Below are positions 24,848 through 32,345 of a stretch of DNA of 33,567 nucleotides, piece by piece. Position numbers and translations under genes: made by a program. Position 1 is the first letter of the stretch; each line of letters begins with the position of its first letter. The notes under the pieces are model-generated. The model had not been told where the DNA came from. It searched no databases and was given only the letters and a program-made list of their open reading frames with translations. The stretch is from Mycobacterium sp. D16Q13 (GTDB lineage: Bacteria; Actinomycetota; Actinomycetes; Mycobacteriales; Mycobacteriaceae). The stretch covers positions 1 through 33,567 of the forward strand of contig NZ_MAEW01000030.1 in the NCBI RefSeq assembly GCF_002013375.1, written 5' to 3'.

Positions 24848-26119
24848 TCAACGGCCGTCGGCAGGAGCTCCTCTAGAGATTGATGCCGCGATTGCCTGCG
24901 AGGCATGGCGATGCCCGATGACCTCGAATCCGGCCACGGTGACAAGGGGCGCGCCGGTGAGAATGACCAGGCACACCGCCATCGGCACTCCTCCTGCGGC
25001 CAGCCACACGGCCGCGCCTAGCACCATGGCGGTCAGCACAACCAGGAGTATGTGGAATGGATCCCACAGCCGCACGAGTATCGCGCCTAGTAAGTACACA
25101 GTGCCGATGTAGGCAGCAACAGGGATCGCGACCGTCAATACGGTTGCAAGCGATCCTAATTCGGTGTGATGTTCGATGTAGTAGGCGGCGATGTGTAGAC
25201 CCGCGCCAGTGGCGATAATCGACGCGAAGATTCCGATGTGCACGAGCGCGAAAGGGATGGCCCGTGAACGGTGCGCGTGCAGCAAGTCTCCAAAGGGAAG
25301 CACGAAGTAGATCCACCACATGCCGAAGGTCAGCCCGACGCCCGCGATTATCACGAGCACCGCATCCGTCGACCAGCCTTGGGCGCCGACTACTGCGGAC
25401 AGCGACGCGACTGTGCCGGCTATGCCTTCCCCGAGAGCGATGATCGCCAGCAATCCGTAGCGCTCGGCGATATGGTGCGGGTGCCACGGCGTGCCGCCCT
25501 GCAGGGTTTCGGCGATCAGGGGGCCGATCATCTCAACGGCCGTAACAAGCAGAACCAGCACGAACGTCACAGGCACCGATGTGTGGATGATGATTACACC
25601 GACCCATAACAACTGGGCCACACCGATAGTCAATGCGTAGGTAAGGCAAGCGGACCGGCGTTCGGGATTCTGCTGTGCTGCCCGTAACCACTGCACGATC
25701 ATGGCGGCACGTATCACGACGTAGCCCGCCACCATGACTTGGTTGTCCACATGTTCGCCCTTGGCGATCGATGCGTACATCTGCGGGATTCCGAGCGCCA
25801 AGATGATGACACCGGCCATCTGACCCATTGTCAGGACTCGGTAGGCCCAGTCGTCGGTGTCATAGGCCGATGCGAACCAGCTGAAATTGACCCAGGCCCA
25901 ACAGATCGCGAACGTCGCGAATCCGAATCCCGCTAGCCCGGCGCCAATGTGGCCAGCCGACAGCGAATGAGCGAGTTCGTTCGCCGCGACGCTGAAGGCC
26001 ACGACAAAGGTCAGGTCGTACAGAAGTTCAAGCGGTGTCGCGACCCGGTGAGATTCATGCGGGTCACGCCCAGCCATCGCACGAAGCCTGTGCGCCGGTG
26101 CCTTTGCGTGGATAGTCAC
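24848..26119 (-). CDS. Low temperature requirement A (LtrA)-like membrane protein
   Basis: This 423-residue protein has about ten to twelve hydrophobic helices and begins with the LtrA family hallmark TPLELLYDLTFVVAF (about 28-42), followed by WAWVNFSWFASAYDTDD and HHIAERYGLLAIIALGEGI. The family was named after a Listeria cold-growth locus, and its biochemical role is unknown. GTG 26119 has GAGGAGG 6 bases upstream. It lies upstream of the FadE gene on the same strand with a 113-base gap, so it is probably a separate unit. Confidence 0.9.
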   Translation of the reverse strand: MTIHAKAPAHRLRAMAGRDPHESHRVATPLELLYDLTFVVAFSVAANELAHSLSAGHIGAGLAGFGFATFAICWAWVNFSWFASAYDTDDWAYRVLTMGQMAGVIILALGIPQMYASIAKGEHVDNQVMVAGYVVIRAAMIVQWLRAAQQNPERRSACLTYALTIGVAQLLWVGVIIIHTSVPVTFVLVLLVTAVEMIGPLIAETLQGGTPWHPHHIAERYGLLAIIALGEGIAGTVASLSAVVGAQGWSTDAVLVIIAGVGLTFGMWWIYFVLPFGDLLHAHRSRAIPFALVHIGIFASIIATGAGLHIAAYYIEHHTELGSLATVLTVAIPVAAYIGTVYLLGAILVRLWDPFHILLVVLTAMVLGAAVWLAAGGVPMAVCLVILTGAPLVTVAGFEVIGHRHASQAIAASISRGAPADGR

Positions 26120-26237
26120 TCTGGCCTCCTCACACGAATCTAGACGGCGAGATAGCTGTGAACTCGCACCGCCAATCATCACATCGATCGGTCATCTTGG
26201 CTCGAAGGTGGCCCGACCGCCCCGGCCACAGGAATCG

Positions 26238-27281
26238 CTAGTTGCCTCGCCCGGTGAGCAGGGTGCGGAGCATGGCGGCTTGTTGGTCGACGGCTTGGGG
26301 GCCGTTGCCGGTGAGGATGCGGACGCTGGGTTCCCAGATGAGCTTGGGCGCACCGGCATTGGGGAAAACGCCCTCGAACGTGAATCCAGCTTCTTCGAGG
26401 GCCTCGTCCACGTAGTAGGTGGGGCGGGTCTTGTGGCCGGGCAGTTTGAGGAATGCGGTTTGGCAGGCAAGGATTTCGGCGTATTTCGGCACGGTGGTCA
26501 CCGTGATGCCCTTGAACGGGTTGGCCGTGTTGGGCACGGGGTTGCCGTCCTTATCGACCCGGTACTTTGCGGCCGAGACCATGGCGACGGGGGCATGGCA
26601 GATCAACGAGACCAGCACGCCCTTCTCATGCAGGACGTTGATCAACTCGCCGAGCCAGGGATTGTCGACGTAGTCGACCATCGGCGCGTGCCCACCGGGG
26701 ATATGAGCGAAGTCGTAGTCGCCGAGATCGAAAGCGTCCTCAGGGTCGCGGTCACGCTCCACCAGTTGTTGCGCCGAGAAGTACGTCTTAGAAGGCAACG
26801 ACGCGAAGCGGGCGGCGATCTCATCCCGCAGCGGCGCGACCTCCTTATCTGTTCTGGGCAAGACTTCAGAAACCGGCACGTTGCCCAAGTAGCGGTAGGC
26901 CAGATCAAGCTCGGAGTCGCGGCGGGCGATCAGTTCAGGGCGACGTGCACGGAACTTGTCCGCGTCAAATCCGAGAGCCTCCTCCGCGGTGGTCGCGAGC
27001 ATCGCCGACGTAAGCTCTTCGACCGCCTGCCATTGCAGCGCAAAGCCGTTGATGTCGACCTGCGGCAGCTGGCCGTCGGTCGTAGCGAAGGTGAAGTCGT
27101 AATCCGGGCCGAACTCTTGCAGGATCTGGCCCAGTTCGATAAAGAAGACCCCTGTGGAAACCCCAGGATGTCCTGCCGGTTCCGCGAGTGGCAGCACCTT
27201 ATTCGACGACATCAGCACCAGCGCCTTGGGCCGCTGCCCGGCAACCGAAGTCTCCGATTTGCTGGTTGCTTGTTCGGACAT
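26238..27281 (-). CDS. DJ-1/PfpI superfamily (Hsp31-like) protein
   Basis: This 347-residue cytosolic protein has the DJ-1/PfpI elements: E49 in GVFFIELG, HIPGGHAPMVDY (about 193-204) and the nucleophile C228 with H229 in SLICHAPVAM. The arrangement resembles Hsp31-type chaperone/glyoxalase III enzymes, which convert methylglyoxal to lactate without glutathione. The protein is longer than Hsp31 (about 283 aa), with an inserted charged region at about 100-165. It sits downstream of the zinc alcohol dehydrogenase, so both may respond to reactive aldehydes. No clear ribosome binding site is seen at ATG 27281. Confidence 0.85.
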   Translation of the reverse strand: MSEQATSKSETSVAGQRPKALVLMSSNKVLPLAEPAGHPGVSTGVFFIELGQILQEFGPDYDFTFATTDGQLPQVDINGFALQWQAVEELTSAMLATTAEEALGFDADKFRARRPELIARRDSELDLAYRYLGNVPVSEVLPRTDKEVAPLRDEIAARFASLPSKTYFSAQQLVERDRDPEDAFDLGDYDFAHIPGGHAPMVDYVDNPWLGELINVLHEKGVLVSLICHAPVAMVSAAKYRVDKDGNPVPNTANPFKGITVTTVPKYAEILACQTAFLKLPGHKTRPTYYVDEALEEAGFTFEGVFPNAGAPKLIWEPSVRILTGNGPQAVDQQAAMLRTLLTGRGN

Positions 27282-27387
27282 ACCTGATACTCACATTCGA
27301 TGGTGATGGCTTGATGTAAAAGAACTGTCCTGTGCTGGCCTTCTGGCGGCACCGCACCGGGCACCCGCGAACATCGACCTACGCGGC

Positions 27388-27419
27388 GGCATCGATGTAC
27401 CCGCGGGTACATCGATGCC
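27388..27419. repeat. 32-bp perfect palindrome
   Basis: GGCATCGATGTACCCG (27388-27403) is followed directly by its exact reverse complement (27404-27419), with no spacer. It lies about 110 bases upstream of the DJ-1-like gene and 70 bases after the alcohol dehydrogenase stop. It could be an operator for a dimer, a recombination site or a cruciform. One base separates it from the next hairpin. Confidence 0.8.
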
Positions 27420-27420
27420 T

Positions 27421-27465
27421 CTGGCCGTACGCAGGTGCCTGTGCTGAGCACCTGCGTACGGCCAG
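27421..27465. terminator. 18-bp stem hairpin after the alcohol dehydrogenase gene
   Basis: CTGGCCGTACGCAGGTGC (27421-27438) pairs perfectly with GCACCTGCGTACGGCCAG (27448-27465) across a 9-base loop. It begins 25 bases after the stop codon on the minus strand and lacks a U-run, as many mycobacterial terminators do. It may instead act with the adjacent palindrome. Confidence 0.6.
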
Positions 27466-27490
27466 TCCGTTTACCGGATAGCGCCGCTAG

Positions 27491-28507
27491 TCAGTAGGTG
27501 ATGACGGCGCGGAACCGTACGTCGCCCGCGATGACCTTTGCCACGGCAGTACTGACTTCCTCTTTGGGGAAGGTCTCGATCATGGGGACCACCTTCCCGG
27601 CCGCGGCGAACTCCAGAGCCTCGGTGAGGTAGCGCAGCCCATTGTGCGTTGATCCAATAACCTTCTGCCGCTGGGCGAAGAAGGGCCGCTGCCGATCGGT
27701 CGGAATGACGATATCGGCCAAGGGGTCGAGTCCCATTGATATCGCGCGGCCGTCGTGGCGCAGGCCCTTCAACGCGTCGGCGCCCTGGTCGTAGGAGTTG
27801 CTGCAGAGCAACAGCACATCGGCGCCCCCGGCGGCCAACAGCTCTTCACCGCTCGCGACTACCTCGTGTGCCCCGAGCTTGCGGGCTAATTCCTGCTTGT
27901 CGGGCGAGTGAGTGACAGCGATGGTCTCGAGTCCGGATGCCGCCGCGAACTGCAGTGCCAGGTGCCCCAGGCCACCGATACCGACAATGGCGACGCGCTC
28001 ATGCGGTGCTGGCTCAGCGGCGCGCAGACCGCTCCAGGTGGTGTAGCCGGCGCAAAAGATCGGTGCGGCAAGCTCGAAGGACAGGCCATCCGGAATTAGT
28101 ACCGTGCCGGTCGCGGTGACAGCGACGTATTCGGCGTGCCCGCCCTGGGCGTTGAAGCCGGTCAGGCGGGGCGCTGCGCAGTTGACGGCCGCCTGCCCCG
28201 ACAGTGGCAGGTTCTCTTTGCAGTAGTCGCAGCGGCCACAAGTGGACTGCACCCAGGTGGTGCCGATGCGATCGCCCACCTTGCGCGTGTCGACACCGGT
28301 GCCCACCTCGACAACCTCGCCCACGACTTCGTGGCCGGTGATCAGTGGGAAAAGGTCACCCGCGGCGCCGCGCGTGGTCCACACGTCGGTGAAGCAAATC
28401 CCGCACGCGTGCACTTTGATCAGCACCTCGCCGGGTCCTGCGGTCGGTGTCGGGACCTCGCGCAGTTCCCATGTGGCATTGATCTCCGGGATAACGGCGG
28501 CCTTCAT
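27491..28507 (-). CDS. Zinc-dependent alcohol dehydrogenase
   Basis: This 338-residue medium-chain dehydrogenase oxidises alcohols or reduces aldehydes with NAD(P). Catalytic zinc ligands are C38 (in CGICFTD), H59 with E60 (GHE) and C152 (IFCAGYTTW). The Rossmann motif GIGGLGHLALQFA starts at about 176. The structural zinc site has C90, C93 and C96, but the fourth cysteine (C110) lies 14 residues on instead of the usual 8, owing to a short insertion. AAGGAGAG precedes the ATG. It is divergent from an AraC regulator and upstream of the DJ-1-like gene. Confidence 0.94.
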   Translation of the reverse strand: MKAAVIPEINATWELREVPTPTAGPGEVLIKVHACGICFTDVWTTRGAAGDLFPLITGHEVVGEVVEVGTGVDTRKVGDRIGTTWVQSTCGRCDYCKENLPLSGQAAVNCAAPRLTGFNAQGGHAEYVAVTATGTVLIPDGLSFELAAPIFCAGYTTWSGLRAAEPAPHERVAIVGIGGLGHLALQFAAASGLETIAVTHSPDKQELARKLGAHEVVASGEELLAAGGADVLLLCSNSYDQGADALKGLRHDGRAISMGLDPLADIVIPTDRQRPFFAQRQKVIGSTHNGLRYLTEALEFAAAGKVVPMIETFPKEEVSTAVAKVIAGDVRFRAVITY

Positions 28508-28529
28508 CTATTAGCTCTCCTTGTTGAGT

Positions 28530-28546
28530 TTCTTGGGCGTTCTTGG
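28530..28546. promoter_or_regulatory. Tandem TTCTTGG repeats, 10 bases apart
   Basis: TTCTTGG occurs at 28530-28536 and 28540-28546, one helical turn apart, between the alcohol dehydrogenase and the divergent AraC gene. It is a candidate AraC half-site pair close to the dehydrogenase promoter. Confidence 0.3.
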
Positions 28547-28618
28547 CGCCTACGCTAAGTGGAGCGGACTGCCGTGTCACTAGCAGATCGCGCCATATTA
28601 GGTGGCGTGCATAACCCG

Positions 28619-28624
28619 TAGACT
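28619..28624 (+). promoter_or_regulatory. -10 box of a leaderless AraC gene
   Basis: TAGACT fits TANNNT and ends 7 bases before ATG 28632. No ribosome binding site is present, so transcription probably starts at or next to the ATG. This decides the start over GTG 28602. Confidence 0.5.
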
Positions 28625-28631
28625 ATTAACG

Positions 28632-29627
28632 ATGGCTACGGACTCAGGAACCTTTACACTTTCGCCAGCGATCAAACCTCTGCTCGATAACCTGGGGATT
28701 CAGGCCGATGTGGTGTTACGGCAGGCAGGCCTGCCACCAGATCTGTTAACCCGCGGAACGACTGACCTCTCGAGTGAAGGCTACTTTGCGTTCTGGCGGG
28801 CGCTCGAGCAGGCGAGCGGGCATGACACCCTGCCGGTGGCCATAGCTCGCACGCTCACGGCCGAGGTTTTCGATGCGCCTATATTTGCTGCGCTGTGCAG
28901 CCCAAACCTCAGCGTCGCGGCCCACCGAATCGCCAAATTCAAACATCTGATTGCGCCCATCGACGTCAGGGTTGAGGAGGACAGCGAACGCGTTCTGTTG
29001 ACCTACACCTGGTTGACCGAAACGCAGCCACCGGCCGTGTTGACCACCAGCGAACTGCTCTTCTGGACGGCGTTGGCGCGTCTCGGAACCCACCGGCACA
29101 TCGCTCCGCTGCGGGTTTGCGCCACCGAGCCCCCGCCCCGGTCTGCCATCATTCGTGAATATTTGGGCACTGATATTGAATCGGGCCCCGTTGACGCAAT
29201 TGTCTTTTCGGCCGAGGACTGCGCACTCCCCTTCCTGACCGAAGACCTCCAGATGTGGAACTACTTCGCCCCTCAACTGCGCAGCCGCTCATCCGAGCTG
29301 ACGCAGTCCTCGCCGATGACGGAGCAAGTGCGCACCGTCCTGCTGGAAGCGCTGCCGGCCGGCCAGAGCGACATCGCGACGGTCGCCCGAAAATTGGCCA
29401 CGAGCGCACGGACACTGCAGAGGCAGCTTCAGCTCGAACGCAGCAGCTTTCAAGCGGTGCTCAACAAGACACGAGAAAACTTGGCCCGCCACTACCTGTC
29501 GCGGGGCGACACCAGTATCAGTCAGATCGCGCTGCTACTTGCCTACGACGACACCAACTCGTTCTACCGCGCCTTCCGCAGCTGGACTGGCCAAACCCCC
29601 GAACAAACGCGGCAACCACTGTCGTGA
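28632..29627 (+). CDS. AraC-family regulator (arabinose-binding-like N-domain)
   Basis: This 331-residue regulator has an N-terminal effector domain of the PF12625 type and a C-terminal AraC DNA-binding domain (about 245-330) with VARKLATSARTLQRQLQLE and ISQIALLLAYDDTNSFYRAF. It is a distant paralogue of the AraC regulator at 21458. It is divergent from the zinc alcohol dehydrogenase and is the likely regulator of that gene and perhaps of the DJ-1-like gene downstream. The start at 28632 is set by the TAGACT box; GTG 28602 is an alternative. Confidence 0.9.
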   Translation: MATDSGTFTLSPAIKPLLDNLGIQADVVLRQAGLPPDLLTRGTTDLSSEGYFAFWRALEQASGHDTLPVAIARTLTAEVFDAPIFAALCSPNLSVAAHRIAKFKHLIAPIDVRVEEDSERVLLTYTWLTETQPPAVLTTSELLFWTALARLGTHRHIAPLRVCATEPPPRSAIIREYLGTDIESGPVDAIVFSAEDCALPFLTEDLQMWNYFAPQLRSRSSELTQSSPMTEQVRTVLLEALPAGQSDIATVARKLATSARTLQRQLQLERSSFQAVLNKTRENLARHYLSRGDTSISQIALLLAYDDTNSFYRAFRSWTGQTPEQTRQPLS

Positions 29628-29653
29628 CCGTCCAGCGCTACGAGCGGGTTTCC

Positions 29654-29686
29654 GATGACGGCGCCGATAGTCCGGCGCCGGTCATC
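29654..29686 (+). terminator. GC-rich hairpin after the AraC gene
   Basis: GATGACGGCGCCG (29654-29666) pairs with CGGCGCCGGTCATC (29673-29686) with one bulged base and a 6-base loop. It begins 27 bases after the AraC stop. There is no U-run, so it would be an intrinsic terminator of the mycobacterial type. Confidence 0.55.
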
Positions 29687-29844
29687 TGAAAATTAAGCAC
29701 AGCCAAAGAGTTACGGCCGCCTTGTGTGAGTCGCCGATCCGAGTAGGCTGACGGGAAGACGGTATCTTGCACCCGCTCACTCATGGGCGCGGCGTCGTCG
29801 AAAGATTCAGCACCGGACACGGGCGCTGAAGCTAGGAGCGTCTG

Positions 29845-29877
29845 ATGACGCATCAAATATTCTCGCCAATATCATGA
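29845..29877 (+). CDS. Possible 10-codon leader peptide
   Basis: The frame MTHQIFSPIS has AGGAG about 6 bases before its ATG, and its stop overlaps the start of the DUF5994 gene as ATGA. The DUF5994 start has no ribosome binding site of its own, so coupled translation from this leader is plausible. An alternative is a near-leaderless start, with TATTCT at 29858-29863. Confidence 0.35.
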   Translation: MTHQIFSPIS

Positions 29878-30326
29878 CTGACGTTGCCACGTTGGTGGTA
29901 CCGGCGACATTCGAAAGTGACGACTCCATTCGTCTTCGGTTAAAGCCCGATGGTGATGGGAGCGGGTACGTCGACGGAGCATGGTGGCCGCACTCACGAG
30001 ACCTAACGCAAGACCTGCCAACGCTTTTGGATGCCGCAGGTCCCCGATTGGGGGCCGTTAAACGGGTGATCTACCGCATCCAGGAATGGGACGCGGCCCC
30101 AAAACAGCTACGCTACGGCGATCGTATGGTGTCGCTGGACGGGTACCGCACTCAGCGGGCGGACACCATCTACATCAGTGATCTGGATCGTCGTCAGCTA
30201 GTGCTGCTAGTCGTCCCTCCGATGACTGACCCGCACCTTGCGCACGATGTGATGACTAACGCAGCCGTCCCGGGTAGCACTGCGGCCCCGGCAGTGCTGC
30301 TGGCGGGGACGCGTCGAGCTGGTTGA
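29874..30326 (+). CDS. DUF5994 family protein
   Basis: This 150-residue protein has the family core RLRLKPDGDGSGYVDGAWWP (about 20-39), then RDLTQDLPTLLD and a valine/isoleucine-rich strand region (VLLVVPPMTD). It is a paralogue of the protein at 32749. The function is unknown; in mycobacteria many such genes sit near stress genes. The C-terminal 30 residues are low-complexity (PGSTAAPAVLLAGTRRAG), and a hairpin of AGCACTGC/GCAGTGCT (30276-30298) lies in this part, so the tail may be partly non-conserved. It converges on arsR. Confidence 0.75.
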   Translation: MTDVATLVVPATFESDDSIRLRLKPDGDGSGYVDGAWWPHSRDLTQDLPTLLDAAGPRLGAVKRVIYRIQEWDAAPKQLRYGDRMVSLDGYRTQRADTIYISDLDRRQLVLLVVPPMTDPHLAHDVMTNAAVPGSTAAPAVLLAGTRRAG

Positions 30327-30362
30327 ACGAGCCAGCAGGTTGATCTCGCCGCTGTCCGCCTC

Positions 30363-30722
30363 TTACCGGCAGCAGGTGGGATCCAGAACTGTGCAGAGCG
30401 CGGTGAGCGCATCCGGAACCGGCCGGTGATAAACATTCATTCCGCGACGGTCGGATTCCACCAGTCCCGCTTTACGCAATTGGTTCATGTGGTGGCTGAC
30501 GGTTGATTCGGTGAGTCCGAGGATGCCAGCGAGGTCACCGCTGATGATCTCCCCCTGGGGTGCGCCGAACAGCTGGGACATGATCTTGACCCGCACAGGA
30601 TCGGCAAGCGCCTTGAGACGCAGCGCGACTTCCAGGGCTTGCTCGTCGCTCATCGGGCCTGCGGCCACGGGCGCGCAACAGACGGGGCCGGTGGTGTCTA
30701 TCACGGGAAGGGCCTTGGGCAT
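30363..30722 (-). CDS. arsR: Arsenic-responsive ArsR repressor
   Basis: This 119-residue winged-helix repressor has LKALADPVRVKIMSQLFG (about 36-53) and the recognition helix TESTVSHHMNQLRKAGLV. C15 and C16 near the N terminus (GPVCCAPV) match the position of the As(III) cysteine pair in the Corynebacterium ArsR type, and a C-terminal pair C117-C118 (DPTCCR) with C110 could complete a site. It diverges from arsI, and a perfect palindrome lies between them. I chose ATG 30722 over upstream in-frame codons because those lie in the operator. Confidence 0.93.
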   Translation of the reverse strand: MPKALPVIDTTGPVCCAPVAAGPMSDEQALEVALRLKALADPVRVKIMSQLFGAPQGEIISGDLAGILGLTESTVSHHMNQLRKAGLVESDRRGMNVYHRPVPDALTALCTVLDPTCCR

Positions 30723-30739
30723 GCTTCCAGCATCCCGAA

Positions 30740-30761
30740 GTCTTTGACATATGTCAAAGAC
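30740..30761. promoter_or_regulatory. 22-bp perfect ArsR operator
   Basis: The half-site GTCTTTGACAT (30740-30750) is followed by its exact reverse complement to 30761. TTGACA, a consensus -35, occurs on both strands within it, so a bound ArsR dimer would mask the promoters of both arsR and the arsI-acr3-arsC operon. Confidence 0.85.
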
Positions 30762-30822
30762 ATGGCAGACTGAGCACATCAAAGAGTTCGATGAATATCT
30801 TATTATTCCCGGAGGTGGACCG

Positions 30823-31254
30823 GTGTCCCGTGTGCAGCTGGCTCTCAATGTCGACGACCTCGACGCGTCAATCGAGTTCTACTCCAGGCTCTTTGGTGTG
30901 AATCCCGCCAAACGCAAACCGGGTTACGCGAACTTCGCAATCGATTCCCCACCACTGAAGCTGGTGCTGTTGGAGAACCCGGGTCGCGGCGGCACGATCA
31001 ACCATCTGGGGGTGCAGGTCGAATCCAGCGAGCAGGTACACGCCGAGATTGCGCGCTTGACCGATGCCGGCATGTTCACCGAGGAAGAGACTGGCACCAC
31101 CTGCTGCTTCGCGACGCAAGACAAGGTGTGGGTGACCGCGCCAGATCGTGAAAAGTGGGAAATATACACAGTTTTGGCCGATTCGGAGACCTTTGGCATC
31201 AGTCCTGAGCCGCTCGCCCACGACGCGGCATGCGCGTGTGAGCACCCGGAGTGA
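30823..31254 (+). CDS. arsI: ArsI/CadI family metalloenzyme (VOC fold)
   Basis: This 143-residue glyoxalase-fold protein matches the CadI/ArsI family (VQLALNV, FYSRLFG, RKPGYANFAID, HLGVQVE, TTCCFATQDKVWVTAPD). Fe(II) ligands would be Q5, H61 and E113, and the vicinal pair C94-C95 would bind the trivalent organoarsenical. ArsI enzymes are dioxygenases that cleave C-As bonds, converting methylarsenite to arsenite. The C terminus has an extra CxC (C137, C139). GTG 30823 has GGAGG upstream. The stop overlaps the acr3 GTG (GTGA). The activity is inferred, because CadI itself was named for cadmium induction. Confidence 0.9.
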   Translation: MSRVQLALNVDDLDASIEFYSRLFGVNPAKRKPGYANFAIDSPPLKLVLLENPGRGGTINHLGVQVESSEQVHAEIARLTDAGMFTEEETGTTCCFATQDKVWVTAPDREKWEIYTVLADSETFGISPEPLAHDAACACEHPE

Positions 31255-32345
31255 GCACACCTGGCGCGGCGGGACGATTGTCCACGCTGAATCGGTTCTT
31301 GCCGGTATGGATCGGCCTCGCGATGGCCGCCGGGCTGCTGCTGGGCCGTTGGATCCCCGGACTGGATCGTGTGCTGGAAACGATTCAGGTCGACGGGATC
31401 TCGCTGCCCATCGCGATCGGGCTGCTCGTCATGATGTACCCGGTCCTGGCGAAGGTGCGCTACGACCGCCTCGGGGACGTCACCGCAGACCGTAAGCTGC
31501 TGATCGGCTCACTGGTCTTGAACTGGTTGCTCGGCCCGGCGTTGATGTTCGCGCTGGCATGGCTGCTGTTGCCGGACCTTCCCGAATACCGAACCGGCTT
31601 GATCGTCGTCGGCCTGGCTCGGTGCATCGCCATGGTAATCATCTGGAACGACCTCGCCTGCGGTGACCGAGAAGCCGCGGCTCTCCTCGTCGCATTGAAT
31701 TCGGTCTTTCAGGTGTTCATGTTCGCGGCGCTGGGCTGGTTCTACCTAGCTGTACTGCCCGGTTGGCTGCACTTGCCGCAAGCCGCCATCGATACCTCCC
31801 CGTGGCAGATTGCCAAATCCGTGCTCCTCTTTCTGGGAATCCCACTGGCGGCTGGATACGTATCCCGCCGTCTCGGAGAACGGATCAAGGGGCGCGCGTG
31901 GTACGAAACGCGATTCCTGCCGACTGTCGGCCCGTGGGCCCTCTGGGGGCTGCTGTTCACCATCGTGATCTTGTTCGCCCTCCAGGGCACTCAGATCTCT
32001 GCTCGCCCATGGGATGTCGCGCGGATTGCGATGCCGTTGCTGGCCTACTTCGCCATCATGTGGGGCGGCGGATACCTGCTTGGCGCTGTCCTGGGATTGG
32101 GCTACGCGCGCACGGCAACGCTGGCGTTCACCGCTGCCGGGAACAATTTCGAGTTGGCCATCGCCGTCGCGATCGCCACCTGGGGCGCCACTTCCGGCCA
32201 GGCGCTGGCTGGCGTTGTCGGCCCCCTGATCGAAGTGCCGGTCCTGGTTGCGCTCGTCTACGTGTCTCTGGCGCTGCGCAGCCGATTTACCGTTGCGCGA
32301 CAACAGAATATGCCCGAATCCGTAGACAAGGAGGCGGTTCAATGA
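31251..32345 (+). CDS. acr3: Acr3-type arsenite efflux transporter
   Basis: This 364-residue membrane protein has ten predicted helices. The Acr3 signature GLARCIAMVIIWNDLACGDRE carries the conserved C125, and GNNFELAIAVAI carries E301, both needed for As(III) transport in characterised Acr3 proteins. It exports arsenite by proton antiport. Its GTG overlaps the arsI stop and its TGA overlaps the arsC ATG (ATGA), so the three genes form a coupled operon. Confidence 0.96.
   Translation: MSTPGAAGRLSTLNRFLPVWIGLAMAAGLLLGRWIPGLDRVLETIQVDGISLPIAIGLLVMMYPVLAKVRYDRLGDVTADRKLLIGSLVLNWLLGPALMFALAWLLLPDLPEYRTGLIVVGLARCIAMVIIWNDLACGDREAAALLVALNSVFQVFMFAALGWFYLAVLPGWLHLPQAAIDTSPWQIAKSVLLFLGIPLAAGYVSRRLGERIKGRAWYETRFLPTVGPWALWGLLFTIVILFALQGTQISARPWDVARIAMPLLAYFAIMWGGGYLLGAVLGLGYARTATLAFTAAGNNFELAIAVAIATWGATSGQALAGVVGPLIEVPVLVALVYVSLALRSRFTVARQQNMPESVDKEAVQ

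Noticed and set aside
26208..27287. 359-codon plus-strand open frame opposite the DJ-1-like gene
   Set aside because: It is antisense to a gene with clear catalytic motifs; long open antisense frames are common in GC-rich DNA.
30276..30298. 8-bp hairpin as a terminator
   Set aside because: It lies inside the DUF5994 coding frame and has no U-run; it may only reflect base composition.
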